The translations under genes and the position numbers were made by a program. The notes under the pieces are model-generated. The model was not told where the DNA came from. It saw nothing but the letters and a program-made list of their open reading frames with translations, and searched no databases. A stretch of DNA of 64,000 nucleotides from Methanoculleus formosensis (GTDB lineage Archaea; Halobacteriota; Methanomicrobia; Methanomicrobiales; Methanoculleaceae): the NCBI RefSeq assembly GCF_025384765.1, contig NZ_VHLL01000005.1:1-64000 (forward strand), given 5' to 3'. Each line of letters begins with the position of its first letter. The first letter of the stretch is position 1. Below are positions 17,201 through 25,977 of the stretch, one piece after another.

Positions 17201-17468
17201 TGATCAGGTCGGGGTCCTGGCCGTCCTTCAGTTTGAGGAGTTTGTTCTGGATGATCGCGTCCCGGATATCCCCGATGACCTTGCCCGGGCTCCGCAGGAG
17301 CTCGAACGCCAGTTTGTTGTTCAGGATCTTGCGGTAATCGATGATGAGCGAACGGTTGTGCGGGTACTCGCGGGAGAGTTCGGCAAGTTCCCGCCTGTAC
17401 TGCTTCTTCAGGAACTTCGTCCACTCACCGACGTTGTCGGTGACCTCGACGGTAATCTCTTCGGTCAA
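14289..17468 (-). CDS. mcm: Replicative helicase MCM with an intein
   Basis: MCM unwinds DNA at the replication fork. The 1059-residue precursor loses a 358-residue intein to leave about 701 residues, the usual archaeal length. The zinc motif reads CRTCG then CPNC. ATPase motifs are GDPGIAKSQ (Walker A), LVLADMGIAAVDEMDKM (Walker B) and LLSRFDLIFV (arginine finger); a winged-helix domain follows at the C-terminus. I choose a TTG start, LTEEITVEV, with GAGG eight bases upstream; the longer frame runs through the rfcS 3' end. It lies 10 bp after rfcS, so the two are probably cotranscribed. Confidence 0.94.
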   Translation of the reverse strand: MTEEITVEVTDNVGEWTKFLKKQYRRELAELSREYPHNRSLIIDYRKILNNKLAFELLRSPGKVIGDIRDAIIQNKLLKLKDGQDPDLINIRFTNLPQKTNVRDIRADQINTFVALEGILRKTTEVRPRIVTAVFRCRTCGKNTDPVPQGYGRFDEPDFCPNCERKTRLDLVMNRCRFVDAQKLRIQESPEGLRGGEQPQTLDIDVTDDLTGMVSPGDRVVLNGILRSVQRINYGQKSTLFDIYLECNSIEVAEKEFEEVSITEEDEAKIMALARDPLVYKKIARSIAPTIYGTDDVKEAIALQLFGGIAKDMPDGSRLRGDVHVLLVGDPGIAKSQILRYVVKLSPRGIYTSGKSSTSAGLTATAVKDEFGDGRWTLEAGALVLADMGIAAVDEMDKMAKEDRSALHEAMEQQCYDDETEVLTESGWKLFRDVTADDRVATLSPDGGLEYAAPSNFVASEYDGEMYYVKSRQVDLAVTPNHRMYVNLNRRADEWEGFRLVRMDELPIHKRMRFKKDAVWAGERQETYEIPPIVKFANQNAEGRLTDPIQIGMDDWLEFLGYFLSEGSVQRHYQTGVPYRVIISQKTSESAEKIRECLERLPFRFSYDGKNFSINTKQLAEHLAPFGKCHEKYVPGYAKSLPPEQIEILLDALMLGDGYVNKTTGVSIYTTSSRRLADDVTELLLKKGWSGNVHLMREAGTIASNPRGGTSAATHDIYQVTFIRDGQNEPNVNTNGKQHIETRPYKGTIYCLEVPNHILYVRRSGIPVWCGNSISVAKAGITATLKSRCALLGAANPKLGRFDQFVPIGEQINMPPSLLSRFDLIFVMTDQPEAERDGAIANHIIKTHSVGELIKQHEYEPLPDVDDKYIERALAPVIPDIDPVLFRKYIAYAKRTCFPILSDGAKEALIAYYMRLRNLASGNKPVPVTARQLEALVRLAEASARMRLSNTVDTEDTDRILKIVDACLRQVAYDAESGSFDIDKLVTGVTKSQRDIIRSVKETIRNVSGDSGGQARVDEVIEILVQQGFSRDKVEHTLEQLKRGGEVLEPRHGLVKLIG
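15153..16226 (-). other. Intein within MCM, with LAGLIDADG-type endonuclease motifs
   Basis: The insertion interrupts the helicase between HEAMEQQ and SISVAKAGI. It begins with cysteine in CYDDETEVLT (block A), has VTPNHRMYV (block B), two LAGLIDADG-like blocks LGYFLSEGS and LLDALMLGDGY, and ends in YVRRSGIPVWCGN before a serine. The terminal Cys, the Asn and the following Ser +1 are the residues needed for self-splicing. The histidine usual before the final Asn is a glycine here (CGN), as in some functional inteins. The acidic residue in the second endonuclease block is kept; the first has E. Confidence 0.93.
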
Positions 17469-17478
17469 GACAGAATCC

Positions 17479-18453
17479 TCAGCGGTGCTGCTCTGCGGCG
17501 AGGACGAACCGTGCGAGCAGCGCCTCCATCTGGATATCGCTGCTCGCCCCTTCCGAGAGGCGGAAGTCGGTCTCGCCAAGGGCGTCGATCAGCTTCACTT
17601 TGAGCGTCCGGTCGATATCGCGCTGGACCAGCGCCCGGTAACACTGGTTGATCAGCTCGTTCGGGGCGATGCCCCGGCCGCGGGTCAGGTCGGAGAGCGC
17701 CTGTTCCGCCTCGTCGAACTTCCCCGCTATCGAGAGGTCGAGGAGTTCGTCGATCTCGTCCGGGCGGGCGGTCGAGGTGATCGCATAGACCGTATCCTCG
17801 TCGATATCCGTCCGGACGATCGCGGCGCCCTGCAGGGCGTTGATCGCCTTCCTCATATCCCCCGAGGCGACGTAGACGATGGCGTCGAGCGCACCCTGTG
17901 TGACCGTGAGGCCTTCGACCGCGGCAATCCTCTGGATCTCCTCGATGACCGCCTCCCGGTCAAGCGGCCTGAACCGGTAGATGGCGGACCGGCTCTGGAT
18001 GGGGTCGATGATCTTCGAGGAGTAGTTGCACGAGAGGATGAACCGGCAGGTCCGGGCGTAGGTCTCCATCGTCCGCCGGAGGGCCGCCTGCGCATCCGTC
18101 GTGAGCGCGTCCGCTTCATCGAGGAAGAGGATCTTGAACGTCGCCCCGGCAAGCGGCGACGTCCGGGCGAACTCCTTGATCTGGTTTCGGACGACATCGA
18201 TGCCCCGCTCGTCGGAGGCGTTCATCTCCCGGAAGTTCATCTGCCAGGAGTCGCCGAAGAACTCCCGGGCGAGGGCCACGGCGGCGGTGGTCTTCCCTAT
18301 CCCCGCGCTGCCCGTAAAAAGGAGGTGCGGCAGGTTTCCGGTCTTTACGTAGGCCTGGAGGCGCACCACGATATCCTTCTGCCCGACCATCTCGTCGAGT
18401 CGTTTGGGCCGATACTTCTCTATCCAGATGGTGTGGTTGCCGTCCATTTGCAT
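17479..18453 (-). CDS. rfcS: Replication factor C small subunit
   Basis: The canonical RfcS of 324 residues: RFC box [16 protein letters not shown], Walker [30 protein letters not shown], Walker [11 protein letters not shown], sensor [10 protein letters not shown], and SRS in place of SRC. It loads the PCNA clamp onto primed DNA together with RfcL. The mcm gene follows 10 bp later, a coherent replication operon. The more diverged paralogue is at 4991. Confidence 0.95.
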   Translation of the reverse strand: MQMDGNHTIWIEKYRPKRLDEMVGQKDIVVRLQAYVKTGNLPHLLFTGSAGIGKTTAAVALAREFFGDSWQMNFREMNASDERGIDVVRNQIKEFARTSPLAGATFKILFLDEADALTTDAQAALRRTMETYARTCRFILSCNYSSKIIDPIQSRSAIYRFRPLDREAVIEEIQRIAAVEGLTVTQGALDAIVYVASGDMRKAINALQGAAIVRTDIDEDTVYAITSTARPDEIDELLDLSIAGKFDEAEQALSDLTRGRGIAPNELINQCYRALVQRDIDRTLKVKLIDALGETDFRLSEGASSDIQMEALLARFVLAAEQHR

Positions 18454-18633
18454 AGGTGTTGGTGCTCGTTCATCGTAAAAGGATCGTCATCCGCTCCGAT
18501 GATCCTTTTTAGAGGGTTGGAGGCGAACAGGTAGGTACTGAAACGCTGTGGAACTACCGGTGGTTCGCGTGGAGGTCGGCCCGGTTCTCCAGCACCGGTA
18601 CGTCCTCACCCCCTTCCTCGAACGGACGGATCT

Positions 18634-19392
18634 ATGGAACCTGTAGAGCGGGTATTTGCGCAGGACTTCTCCGCCGCGCGGCAGACGGCGGAATCCGGCG
18701 ACGGCCGGGGCGGTTTGTACGTGGTGACGCCCGGCGCCGCCTGGTGCCGCCGCCTCTTCATCGTCGGCGCCCTCACCGAGAAGAGAGGGAGCGGCGACAT
18801 CATGCAGGCCCGGCTTGCCGATCCGACCGGCGTCTTCCGGGTCTCGGTCGACTGGCAGAGCCCGGACGCGGTCGAGACGCTCGGCTACATCGAACCGCCC
18901 GCGTTCGTCGCCGTCACCGGGCGGGCGGCGCTCGCCGGAACCGGCGCGAGAGCATGCGCGACGGTGGAGGCCGAGGCCCTCTCGGTGGTGGACCGCACCG
19001 CCCGCGACCTCTGGGTGCTTGCGACCGCCTCCGCGACGCTTGATAGGCTTGAAGCGCTCCGTGACGGGAGGGATGAACAGGCCGCGGTCGCCCGCCGCCT
19101 CTACGGGGCCACGGACGAGGATATCCGCGGGATGGCCGGGATGGTGCGCACGGCGCTTGCAACCGTCCGCCCGGATATCTCCGTCGGCGAGGTCGCGCCC
19201 CTCGTCGCCCGCGACCTCCAGCTTTCCGCCCTCGAAGGGGAGGGCAGCGCCCGGGGCGTCGGGCTTGAGGATGCCGTCGCCGCCGGGGTGCGCTCAGGCC
19301 TCTCCCCCCGGGAAGCACGCGCCGCGCTCGAAGAACTCCTCGCCGACGGGGAGTGTTACCAGCCCGCATCGGGTATGATAAAACTGATCTGA
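18634..19392 (+). CDS. RPA-associated OB-fold protein
   Basis: The N-terminal 110 residues fit an OB fold of the archaeal RPA-family protein group: RRLFIVGALTEKRGSGDIMQ, LADPTGVFRVSV and VAVTGRAAL. The C-terminal half looks like a helical winged-helix region ending with FSPREA-like LSPREARAALEELLADGECY. In several euryarchaea such proteins are encoded beside replication protein A and bind single-stranded DNA with it. No zinc finger is present. Six base pairs separate it from the phosphoesterase gene. Confidence 0.72.
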   Translation: MEPVERVFAQDFSAARQTAESGDGRGGLYVVTPGAAWCRRLFIVGALTEKRGSGDIMQARLADPTGVFRVSVDWQSPDAVETLGYIEPPAFVAVTGRAALAGTGARACATVEAEALSVVDRTARDLWVLATASATLDRLEALRDGRDEQAAVARRLYGATDEDIRGMAGMVRTALATVRPDISVGEVAPLVARDLQLSALEGEGSARGVGLEDAVAAGVRSGLSPREARAALEELLADGECYQPASGMIKLI

Positions 19393-19398
19393 GACATA

Positions 19399-20133
19399 AT
19401 GCGCCTTCATTTCATAGAGAACGGCCCTGCCCTCCTGGTCGAGGGCGACCGGCGGGTGCTGGTCGTCGCCGACCTGCATATGGGCATCGAATCGGGCCTC
19501 GAACGTCATGGCGTCCACATCGCGAGCCGGAGCGCCGCCCGGGCCGACCGGGTGGTCGCCTGCATCGAGGAGGCACAGCCCGACCTCCTCCTCCTCCTCG
19601 GGGACGTCAAGCACAACGTCCCGGTGACGACCCGGCAGGAGTACCGGGAACTCCCCGGCGTCCTTGAGTCGTTCCGGGACCGGGTGCCGATCGCCGTCGC
19701 CCCGGGGAACCACGACGGGGGCATCGGGAGGTTCCTCGAGCCCGGCGAACTCCTGCCCGCCGACGGCGCGCTCATCGACGGCGTCGGATACCTCCACGGC
19801 CACACCCATCCCGCCACCGACCTCCCCGGCCACCTCGTCGTCATCGGTCACCACCACCCGGTCGTCTCGCTCATCGACTCCGTCGGGTGCGCCGCACGCG
19901 CCCGGCCGGCCTACCTCTACTCAGGCATCGAGGAACCGTCCGGAGAACGCACCCGCCTCCTCTTCGTCCCGGCCTTCAACGAGTTCGCTGGCGGGATCGA
20001 CGTCGGGAGATTGCGGCAGAGCGGGCTCGGCCCCCTCTCCCGGTGCATAGACGAAAGATCCGCGGAGGTGTTCCTCGCAGATGGCACGTACGTCGGCTCC
20101 CCGGCCACGCTCTGCCCCGCAGACGACCGCTGA
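19399..20133 (+). CDS. Metallophosphoesterase of the helicase-associated family
   Basis: Calcineurin-like phosphoesterase motifs are in order: VVADLHMGIES, LLLGDVKHNV, APGNHDGGI, and LHGHTHPA followed by VIGHHHPVV. The 244-residue COG1407 type is often encoded next to a large DEAD/Lhr helicase, as here, where its end overlaps the helicase start by 53 bp. A nuclease or phosphatase role in DNA repair is inferred from context; the substrate is unknown. Confidence 0.88.
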   Translation: MRLHFIENGPALLVEGDRRVLVVADLHMGIESGLERHGVHIASRSAARADRVVACIEEAQPDLLLLLGDVKHNVPVTTRQEYRELPGVLESFRDRVPIAVAPGNHDGGIGRFLEPGELLPADGALIDGVGYLHGHTHPATDLPGHLVVIGHHHPVVSLIDSVGCAARARPAYLYSGIEEPSGERTRLLFVPAFNEFAGGIDVGRLRQSGLGPLSRCIDERSAEVFLADGTYVGSPATLCPADDR

Positions 20134-22810
20134 CCTCCTCGACCCGCGGGTGCAGGAGGTCGTCCGGAAGCGCGGGTTCACCGAGTTCTCCGAGGCGCAG
20201 GAGCAGGCTATTCCCCGGCTCCTCGCGGGAGAAAACCTCGTCCTGGTGGCGCCGACCGGCACGGGGAAGACCGAGAGCGCGATGCTCCCGGTCTTCGACC
20301 GGCTCCTCGAAACCACCGGCGCGGGGTTCAAGGCGCTCTACATCACGCCCCTCCGGTCGCTAAACCGGGATATCCTCGCGCGGATGGAGTGGTGGTGCCA
20401 TGAACTCGGCCTCTCGGTCGGCGTCCGGCACGGGGATACGCCGCAGAACGAGCGGCGCAAACAGGCGCTGAACGCCCCCGACCTCCTCATCACCACCCCC
20501 GAGTCGCTGCAGGCGCTCTTCATGGGCAAACGCCTCCGCGAACACCTCAAAAACGTGAGATACGTCATCATCGACGAGATCCACGAGCTCGCCGACAGCA
20601 AACGGGGAGCACAGCTCGCGGTGGCGATCGAACGCCTGACCGAATACGCGGGAGAGTTCCAGCGGATCGGCCTCTCGGCGACCGTTGGGAACCCCGACGA
20701 TATCGGCCGGTACCTCTGCGGCAAGCGTCCGTTCTCGCTCGTCGAGGTGCCGGTCGCGAGCAGCCTCGATATCGGCGTCCGGTTCGCCGGGGAGGACTTC
20801 GGCGCCCAGGCGCGTGCCGTCGGGAAGTGCCTGGACACGCCGGGCTCCACCCTCGTCTTCGTCAACACCAGGGTGACCGCCGAAGCGCTCGGCCACCACC
20901 TCTACTCCCGCGGCGACGTCGAGGTCCACCACGGCTCGCTCTCGCGGGACGTCAGGGTCGATGCCGAGGAGCGGTTCCGCAACGGCGAGATCCGGACGCT
21001 GATCGCGACGTCCTCGATGGAACTCGGGATCGATATCGGCCACATCGAGCACGTCGTCCAGTTCGGCTCTCCCCGGGAGGTCTCGCGCCTGGTGCAGCGG
21101 GTCGGCCGAGCCGGCCACCGTCTCGACGCCGTCTCGCGCGGAACCGTCCTTGCAACGGGGTTCGACGACCTTCTGGAGTCGCTCGTGATCGCACGGAGAG
21201 CACGGGCAAACGAGTGCGAACGGATCGTCCCGCCCGCCGGCGCCGCCGACATCCTCGCGAACCAGGTTGCGGCGATCGCGGTCGAATACGGGGAGATCGA
21301 GATCTCCCGCGTCCGGGCGATGATCGAACGGTCGAACGTCTTTGCGGGGTATGGGTCGCTCCTCGACGACGTCTGCCGTCAGATGACGGAGCACCGACTG
21401 ATCCGGATCGACGGGACCCGGATCGTCCGGACGGGCCGGGCTCGCCGCTACCTCATCGAGAATCTCTCGATGATCCACGACGAGCGCAAGATGGAGATCT
21501 TCGATATGGTCTCGCGCCGCACCGTCGGGACACTCGACGAGTCGTTCGTCCTCGGGTGGATGCACACCGGCGCGGTCTTCATCACGAAGGGGCAGCTCTG
21601 GCGGGTGCTCGATATGGAGGGGGGCAGGATCACGGTCGAGCCGGCCACGAAGGCGAAAGGCGAGGTCCCGTCGTGGGAGGGCGAGCAGATCCCGGTGCCG
21701 TTCGCCGTTGCCCGGGAGGTCGGGGCGCTCAGGAGGACACGGGCGTTCGGCCGCTACTCCGATATCCCGGCGGGGATAGCCTACGCGGAGCGGTTCATCT
21801 CCCGGATGGACGCTGGCAACTACCCGGTTCCCACCGACCGCCTCATCACCCTCGAGAACGCGGACGAAGGCGTGGTCTGCAACGTCTGCGGCGGGCACAA
21901 GGCGAACGAGGCGCTGGCCCGGGCGCTCTCGGTCCTCCTCTCTGCCCGCTACGGGACGACCGTCGGGATCGAGGTCGGGGCCTACCGGTTCCTCCTGCGC
22001 CTCCCCTCCCATGTCCGGGCACTGGAGGTGCAGGAGACCCTTGCGGCGCTCGAACCCGAGCACCTCTCCGGGGTCCTGAAACTCGCCCTGAAACGGACGG
22101 CGCTCTTCAAGTGGAAGCTCGTGCAGGTGGCGAAGAAGTTCGGCGCCATCGACGCGGACGCCGACTACGAGCGGTTCAGCATCCACCGGCTCATCGACCT
22201 CTTCGACGGCACGGTCATCGCGACCGAGGCCTACCGCGAGCTCTTCAGCACCTCCATGGACACGGACGCGGCGGAGGAGATCCTCTCGTCGGTCCGCGAC
22301 GGCCGCATCGCCGTTACCACAGGGCGGTTAAGCCCGCTCGGGAGCGAGGGGCTCTCGTCCTCGCGGGACATGATCCCGCCGCCGATGGTCGACCAGGCGG
22401 TGATCGGGACGCTGATGCGCCGCCTTGAGAAGGAGGAGGTCGTCCTCTTCTGCATGCACTGCCGGAAGTGGAAGAGCCGGACGGTCATCGAGCGCGTCCC
22501 CGATAAGCCCCAGTGCCCCCTCTGCAACGCCCGCCTCATCGCGGCGCTGAAACCCTGGGACGAGGACCTCATCCCGGCGGTGAAGAAGAAGAACAAGTCC
22601 GAGGAGGAGCGGGCGATCGAGGTCCGGTTTCTCCGGAGCGCAAACATCGTCTTATCGAGCGGGAAGAAGGCGGTGACCGCCCTCGCGGCAAAAGGCGTCG
22701 GGCCGGAGGCGGCCTCAAGGATCCTCGCGACCCTGACCGAAGGGGACGCCTTCTACCGGGAGATCCTCAAGGCCGAGCGGAACTACGTGAAGACGCATAG
22801 GTATTGGTAA
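20081..22810 (+). CDS. Lhr-type superfamily 2 DNA helicase
   Basis: Helicase motifs are visible: Q-motif FSEAQEQAIP, motif I APTGTGKTESA, Ia TPLRSLNRD, II DEIHELADSKRG, III GLSATVGNP, IV VFVNTR, V ATSSMELGIDIG, VI QRVGRAGHRLD. The roughly 900-residue length, a winged-helix region and a C-terminal zinc-ribbon (CMHC and CPLC) fit archaeal Lhr-related helicases. These unwind branched DNA and RNA-DNA hybrids and act in repair. The ATG lies within the preceding phosphoesterase gene; a slightly later start cannot be excluded. Confidence 0.9.
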   Translation: MARTSAPRPRSAPQTTADLLDPRVQEVVRKRGFTEFSEAQEQAIPRLLAGENLVLVAPTGTGKTESAMLPVFDRLLETTGAGFKALYITPLRSLNRDILARMEWWCHELGLSVGVRHGDTPQNERRKQALNAPDLLITTPESLQALFMGKRLREHLKNVRYVIIDEIHELADSKRGAQLAVAIERLTEYAGEFQRIGLSATVGNPDDIGRYLCGKRPFSLVEVPVASSLDIGVRFAGEDFGAQARAVGKCLDTPGSTLVFVNTRVTAEALGHHLYSRGDVEVHHGSLSRDVRVDAEERFRNGEIRTLIATSSMELGIDIGHIEHVVQFGSPREVSRLVQRVGRAGHRLDAVSRGTVLATGFDDLLESLVIARRARANECERIVPPAGAADILANQVAAIAVEYGEIEISRVRAMIERSNVFAGYGSLLDDVCRQMTEHRLIRIDGTRIVRTGRARRYLIENLSMIHDERKMEIFDMVSRRTVGTLDESFVLGWMHTGAVFITKGQLWRVLDMEGGRITVEPATKAKGEVPSWEGEQIPVPFAVAREVGALRRTRAFGRYSDIPAGIAYAERFISRMDAGNYPVPTDRLITLENADEGVVCNVCGGHKANEALARALSVLLSARYGTTVGIEVGAYRFLLRLPSHVRALEVQETLAALEPEHLSGVLKLALKRTALFKWKLVQVAKKFGAIDADADYERFSIHRLIDLFDGTVIATEAYRELFSTSMDTDAAEEILSSVRDGRIAVTTGRLSPLGSEGLSSSRDMIPPPMVDQAVIGTLMRRLEKEEVVLFCMHCRKWKSRTVIERVPDKPQCPLCNARLIAALKPWDEDLIPAVKKKNKSEEERAIEVRFLRSANIVLSSGKKAVTALAAKGVGPEAASRILATLTEGDAFYREILKAERNYVKTHRYW

Positions 22811-22904
22811 TGGGGGTTCTGCGGGCGCGTGAGGCGCACCTGGCGGTGGCTTTTTGGGGATAAGCCTGTGAGACCTGGGGTGACGGCGGAAACCAGGAAA
22901 AAAC

Positions 22905-23097
22905 CTGGTAAAGTGGACCGTGGGAGTATCGCCATGCACTGCCCCCGCCCCAGGGGGCGGGGGAGGAGCGCGAAGCGCGGGCGGGGTGGGGGGCACAGGC
23001 ATAGCCTTACAGGGTAGAGACAGGGGAGGGGGGATGCTCCCCCCTCCCCGTCAGCCCCTCCCCCAATGGCGATATCCCCACGAAAGCCGTGCACGGG
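22905..23097 (+). repeat. GC-rich inverted-end repeat, copy A
   Basis: Bounded by TATCGCCAT at 22927 and its reverse complement ATGGCGATA at 23066, with a longer partial match outside (the 3' end continues CCCCACGAAAGCCGTGCACG). Inside are two strong hairpins (GCCCCCGCCCC with GGGGCGGGGG, and GGGGAGGGGGG with CCCCCCTCCCC) separated by a conserved TAGCCTT-x-x-x-GGGTAGAGACAG block. No reading frame is credible. The 22811-22904 and 23098-23227 flanks hold nothing recognisable. Confidence 0.7.
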
Positions 23098-23227
23098 AGT
23101 TGCGACGCTTCGAAGAACGGCGCTCTTGATCCAGATCGACGGCACGCCTGGAGCACGAGCGCCATCGGATGCGGATATAACGGGCACATACAGGCAGGAT
23201 GCCCTGATAGGCGAACCAGACCCGCCT

Positions 23228-23277
23228 AAAAAATCAGGGGGCCTCTGCCCCCGGCAAAAAGAACGTAACGGAAAAAA
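23228..23277 (-). terminator. Terminator of the TBP gene
   Basis: Downstream of the TBP stop, the minus strand has TTTTTT at 23277-23272, TTTTT at 23260-23256, a GGGGGC-x4-GCCCCC hairpin, then TTTTTT at 23233-23228. Runs of T on the transcript are the typical archaeal termination signal. Confidence 0.6.
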
Positions 23278-23282
23278 CAGCC

Positions 23283-23837
23283 TCACATGATATTTTCGAG
23301 CCGCTGCTCCAGGAAATCGAGGCCTCTCTTGATATCTTCGATATTCTTCCCGCCGGTCAAGATGATCTTGCCGGAACTGAAGAGAAGGGCGACGATCTTC
23401 GGGTCCTCGATGCGGTAGACAAGCCCCGGGAACTGCTCGGGCTCATACTCGATGTTCTCGAGGTTGAGGGTGATGACCACCTTGTTCAGGTTGATGTACC
23501 TGCCCATGTCATACGAGCAGACCATGTTCGTGATCGCAACCTGCGGCACATCGTAGGTATCGACACCGGCGTCCCGCAGTGAGTTCATGATGATCTCCAG
23601 GCCCGGCCGGAGGTCGGATTTCTTCCTGATTCCGGTAAGCACCACTTTTCCTGAGGAGAATATCAGGGATGCGATCTTGGGGTTTTCGATGCGGTAGACC
23701 GCCCCGGGGAACCTCTTTGTATTCAATTCGCAGTTTTTTATTTTCTCAGATACACTTTCGAGGTCGATTGAGTCGGCAATCACCCCTGAGGCAACGATGT
23801 TCTCAATTTTCAGTGACTCGTATCCCTTCTCTGCCAT
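23283..23837 (-). CDS. tbp: TATA-box-binding protein
   Basis: TBP recruits TFB and RNA polymerase to archaeal promoters. Two imperfect direct repeats are plain: FPGAVYRIENPKIASLIFSS with GKVVLTG in the first half, FPGLVYRIEDPKIVALLFSS with GKIILTG in the second. I start at MAEKGYESLKIENIVASG because the likely TATA box (CATAAAG, near 23885 on the minus strand) puts the start site close to 23860, just upstream of this ATG; the frame can be extended to 23864. Confidence 0.96.
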   Translation of the reverse strand: MAEKGYESLKIENIVASGVIADSIDLESVSEKIKNCELNTKRFPGAVYRIENPKIASLIFSSGKVVLTGIRKKSDLRPGLEIIMNSLRDAGVDTYDVPQVAITNMVCSYDMGRYINLNKVVITLNLENIEYEPEQFPGLVYRIEDPKIVALLFSSGKIILTGGKNIEDIKRGLDFLEQRLENIM

Positions 23838-23966
23838 CGATATGAGTATCATTTTTTGAACCATAATACTAATGGGTAATCTTTATGCCCATCCCGGATT
23901 CTGGGGCCCGCTTCAACTTCGTGAATGCTATAAACCATAAACGCGCAACGTTCTAGTGATCGCGTT

Positions 23967-25670
23967 ATGGCTGATGAAGAACAAAAACCGCCGTCCTACG
24001 AGGACCTATGTGCCGGCTTCAAGATAGACGTCCCTGAATACTATAACTTCGGCTTCGACGTGATCGACGCGTGGGCGAAGAAGGACCGGAACAAACTGGC
24101 GATGATCTGGGTCGACCAGAAAGGAAACGAGAAGAAATACACCTTCTTCGACCTCATGCGCCTCTCGAACCAGGCCGTCAACATCTGCCTGAAGTACGGT
24201 ATCAAGAAGGGCGACCGGGTGATGCTGATGCTTCCCCGGACGCCGGAATGGTGGATCTTCGTCATCGCGCTCATCAAGCTCGGCGCAGTCTACTGCCCCG
24301 CGACGACGATGCTGACCCCCAAGGACCTGGAGTACCGCATCCAGGCGGCCGAGATCAGGATGATCATCACCATGGCGGAGCACGCGGAGAAGGTCGAGGA
24401 GATCCGCGAGGAATGCCCCACGCTCGCCGTCCGGCTGATGATCGACGGCGTGCGGGACGGGTGGGTCAGCTACCCCGTCGAACTCGACTACCCCGCGCCC
24501 TGCTCGCACAAACTGGTGAACCTCCCGGGGATGCGCCGGACCCGGTCGACGGATCCGCTACTGATCTTCTTCACCTCCGGCACCACCGGCGAGCCGAAGA
24601 TGGTGGTCCACGACCACTCCTACCCGCTCGGGCACCTCGTCACCGCGCAGCTGTGGCACGACCTGCACCCGAACGACCTCCATCTCACCCTCTCCGATAC
24701 CGGGTGGGGGAAGAGCGCGTGGGGGAAACTCTTCGGTCAGTGGATCGTCGGCGCGTGCATCTTCGTCTACGACATCCGGGGCCGGTTCCATGCCACCGAG
24801 ATCCTCCCGCTGCTGGAGAAGTACGGGGTCACGACGTTCTGCTGCCCCCCGACCATCTACCGGATGCTGATCCTGGCCGACCTCGATAAGTTCGACCTCG
24901 CGGACATGCGCCACTGCTGCAGCGCCGGCGAAGCCCTCAACCCCGAGGTGATCCGGGCATGGGAGGAGGGGACCGGGAAGACGATCTACGAGGGCTACGG
25001 CCAGACCGAGACGGTGCTCTGCATCGGGACGCTCCCCGGCATGAAGCCCAAGCCCGGCTCGATGGGAAGGCCGATGCCGGGCTGGCATATCGCGCTCCTC
25101 GACGACGATGGCAACCCGGTGGGCGTCGGGGAGGAGGGGCGGATCGCGATCAAGGTCGATCCCCGGCCGGTCGGGCTCTTTTCCGGTTACCTCAATAACA
25201 AAGAAGAGAACTGCAAGGTCTTCTCGAACGGGTTCTACTTCACCGGCGACAAGGCCTATATGGATGAAGACGGCTACTTCTGGTTCATCGGGCGCGACGA
25301 CGACGTCATCAAATCCTCTGGCTACCGGATCGGGCCGTTCGAGGTCGAGAGCGCCCTCATGGAGCACCCGGCCGTGCAGGAAGCGGCGGTCGTCGGGTCG
25401 CCCGATGTGCTCCGCGGGCTGGTCGTCAAGGCCTTCATCGTCTTGAAGCCCGGGTACCGGCCCACGGAGTCGCTCGTGAAGGACATCCAGAAGCAGGTCA
25501 AGCGCGTGACGGCGCCGTACAAATACCCGCGCCTGATCGAGTTCGTGGAGTCGCTCCCGAAGACGATCTCCGGCAAGATCAGGCGGCACGAACTGCGCGA
25601 ACTGGAGATGCGGCGGTTTATGGACAACAACTCCCACAACTCCCCCGAGACCGGAGGGTGCCGGGAGTAA
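23967..25670 (+). CDS. Acyl-CoA synthetase (AMP-forming, acetyl-CoA synthetase-like)
   Basis: Adenylate-forming enzyme of 567 residues. Core motifs are IFFTSGTTGEPKMVVHDH (P-loop), EGYGQTET, FTGDKAYMDEDGYFWFIGRD, SSGYRIGPFEVE and the C-terminal catalytic lysine in PKTISGKIRR. The sequence resembles the medium-chain or branched acyl-CoA synthetase group known in methanogens more than true acetyl-CoA synthetase. It activates a carboxylate to its CoA thioester with ATP going to AMP; the substrate is not evident. A TATAAA-like box near 23927 fits its promoter. Confidence 0.9.
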   Translation: MADEEQKPPSYEDLCAGFKIDVPEYYNFGFDVIDAWAKKDRNKLAMIWVDQKGNEKKYTFFDLMRLSNQAVNICLKYGIKKGDRVMLMLPRTPEWWIFVIALIKLGAVYCPATTMLTPKDLEYRIQAAEIRMIITMAEHAEKVEEIREECPTLAVRLMIDGVRDGWVSYPVELDYPAPCSHKLVNLPGMRRTRSTDPLLIFFTSGTTGEPKMVVHDHSYPLGHLVTAQLWHDLHPNDLHLTLSDTGWGKSAWGKLFGQWIVGACIFVYDIRGRFHATEILPLLEKYGVTTFCCPPTIYRMLILADLDKFDLADMRHCCSAGEALNPEVIRAWEEGTGKTIYEGYGQTETVLCIGTLPGMKPKPGSMGRPMPGWHIALLDDDGNPVGVGEEGRIAIKVDPRPVGLFSGYLNNKEENCKVFSNGFYFTGDKAYMDEDGYFWFIGRDDDVIKSSGYRIGPFEVESALMEHPAVQEAAVVGSPDVLRGLVVKAFIVLKPGYRPTESLVKDIQKQVKRVTAPYKYPRLIEFVESLPKTISGKIRRHELRELEMRRFMDNNSHNSPETGGCRE

Positions 25671-25756
25671 TTACCTTTATTTTGTTGGAGATGCTACAGT
25701 ATTAGGCGCGAGGAACGCCGGGACACACCAACGGCGGGGGTTCGCCACAGAATCGC

Positions 25757-25841
25757 GCGAGAGTTGCCAAGCCAGGTCAAAGGCGCCAGGTTCAGGGCCT
25801 GGTCTCGTAGGAGTTCGCCGGTTCGAATCCGGCCTCTCGCA
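25757..25841 (+). tRNA. tRNA-Leu (CAG anticodon)
   Basis: The acceptor stem GCGAGAG pairs with CTCTCGC, the anticodon stem CCAGG/CCTGG encloses TTCAGGG giving anticodon CAG, the T arm is GCCGG-TTCGAAT-CCGGC, and a long variable arm marks a class II tRNA. No CCA is encoded. No integrase or attachment-site duplication is seen beside it. Confidence 0.95.
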
Positions 25842-25977
25842 TACGTTTTTTGAGTTGTTTGTATTCCGCCGGTTTCTCACCGCGGGTTCATCCTGACGGT
25901 ATACTCCCCGGCGGTCTCGGAACTCTCCCCCGGGGGAGACTCAGGCCCTATTTATCCTCCTGTGCCAACCCTGAGTC

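Noticed and set aside
25677-25880. Minus-strand 67-residue frame over the tRNA region
   Set aside because: It is the antisense reading of tRNA-Leu, a well-known artefact; the tRNA structure explains the sequence completely.
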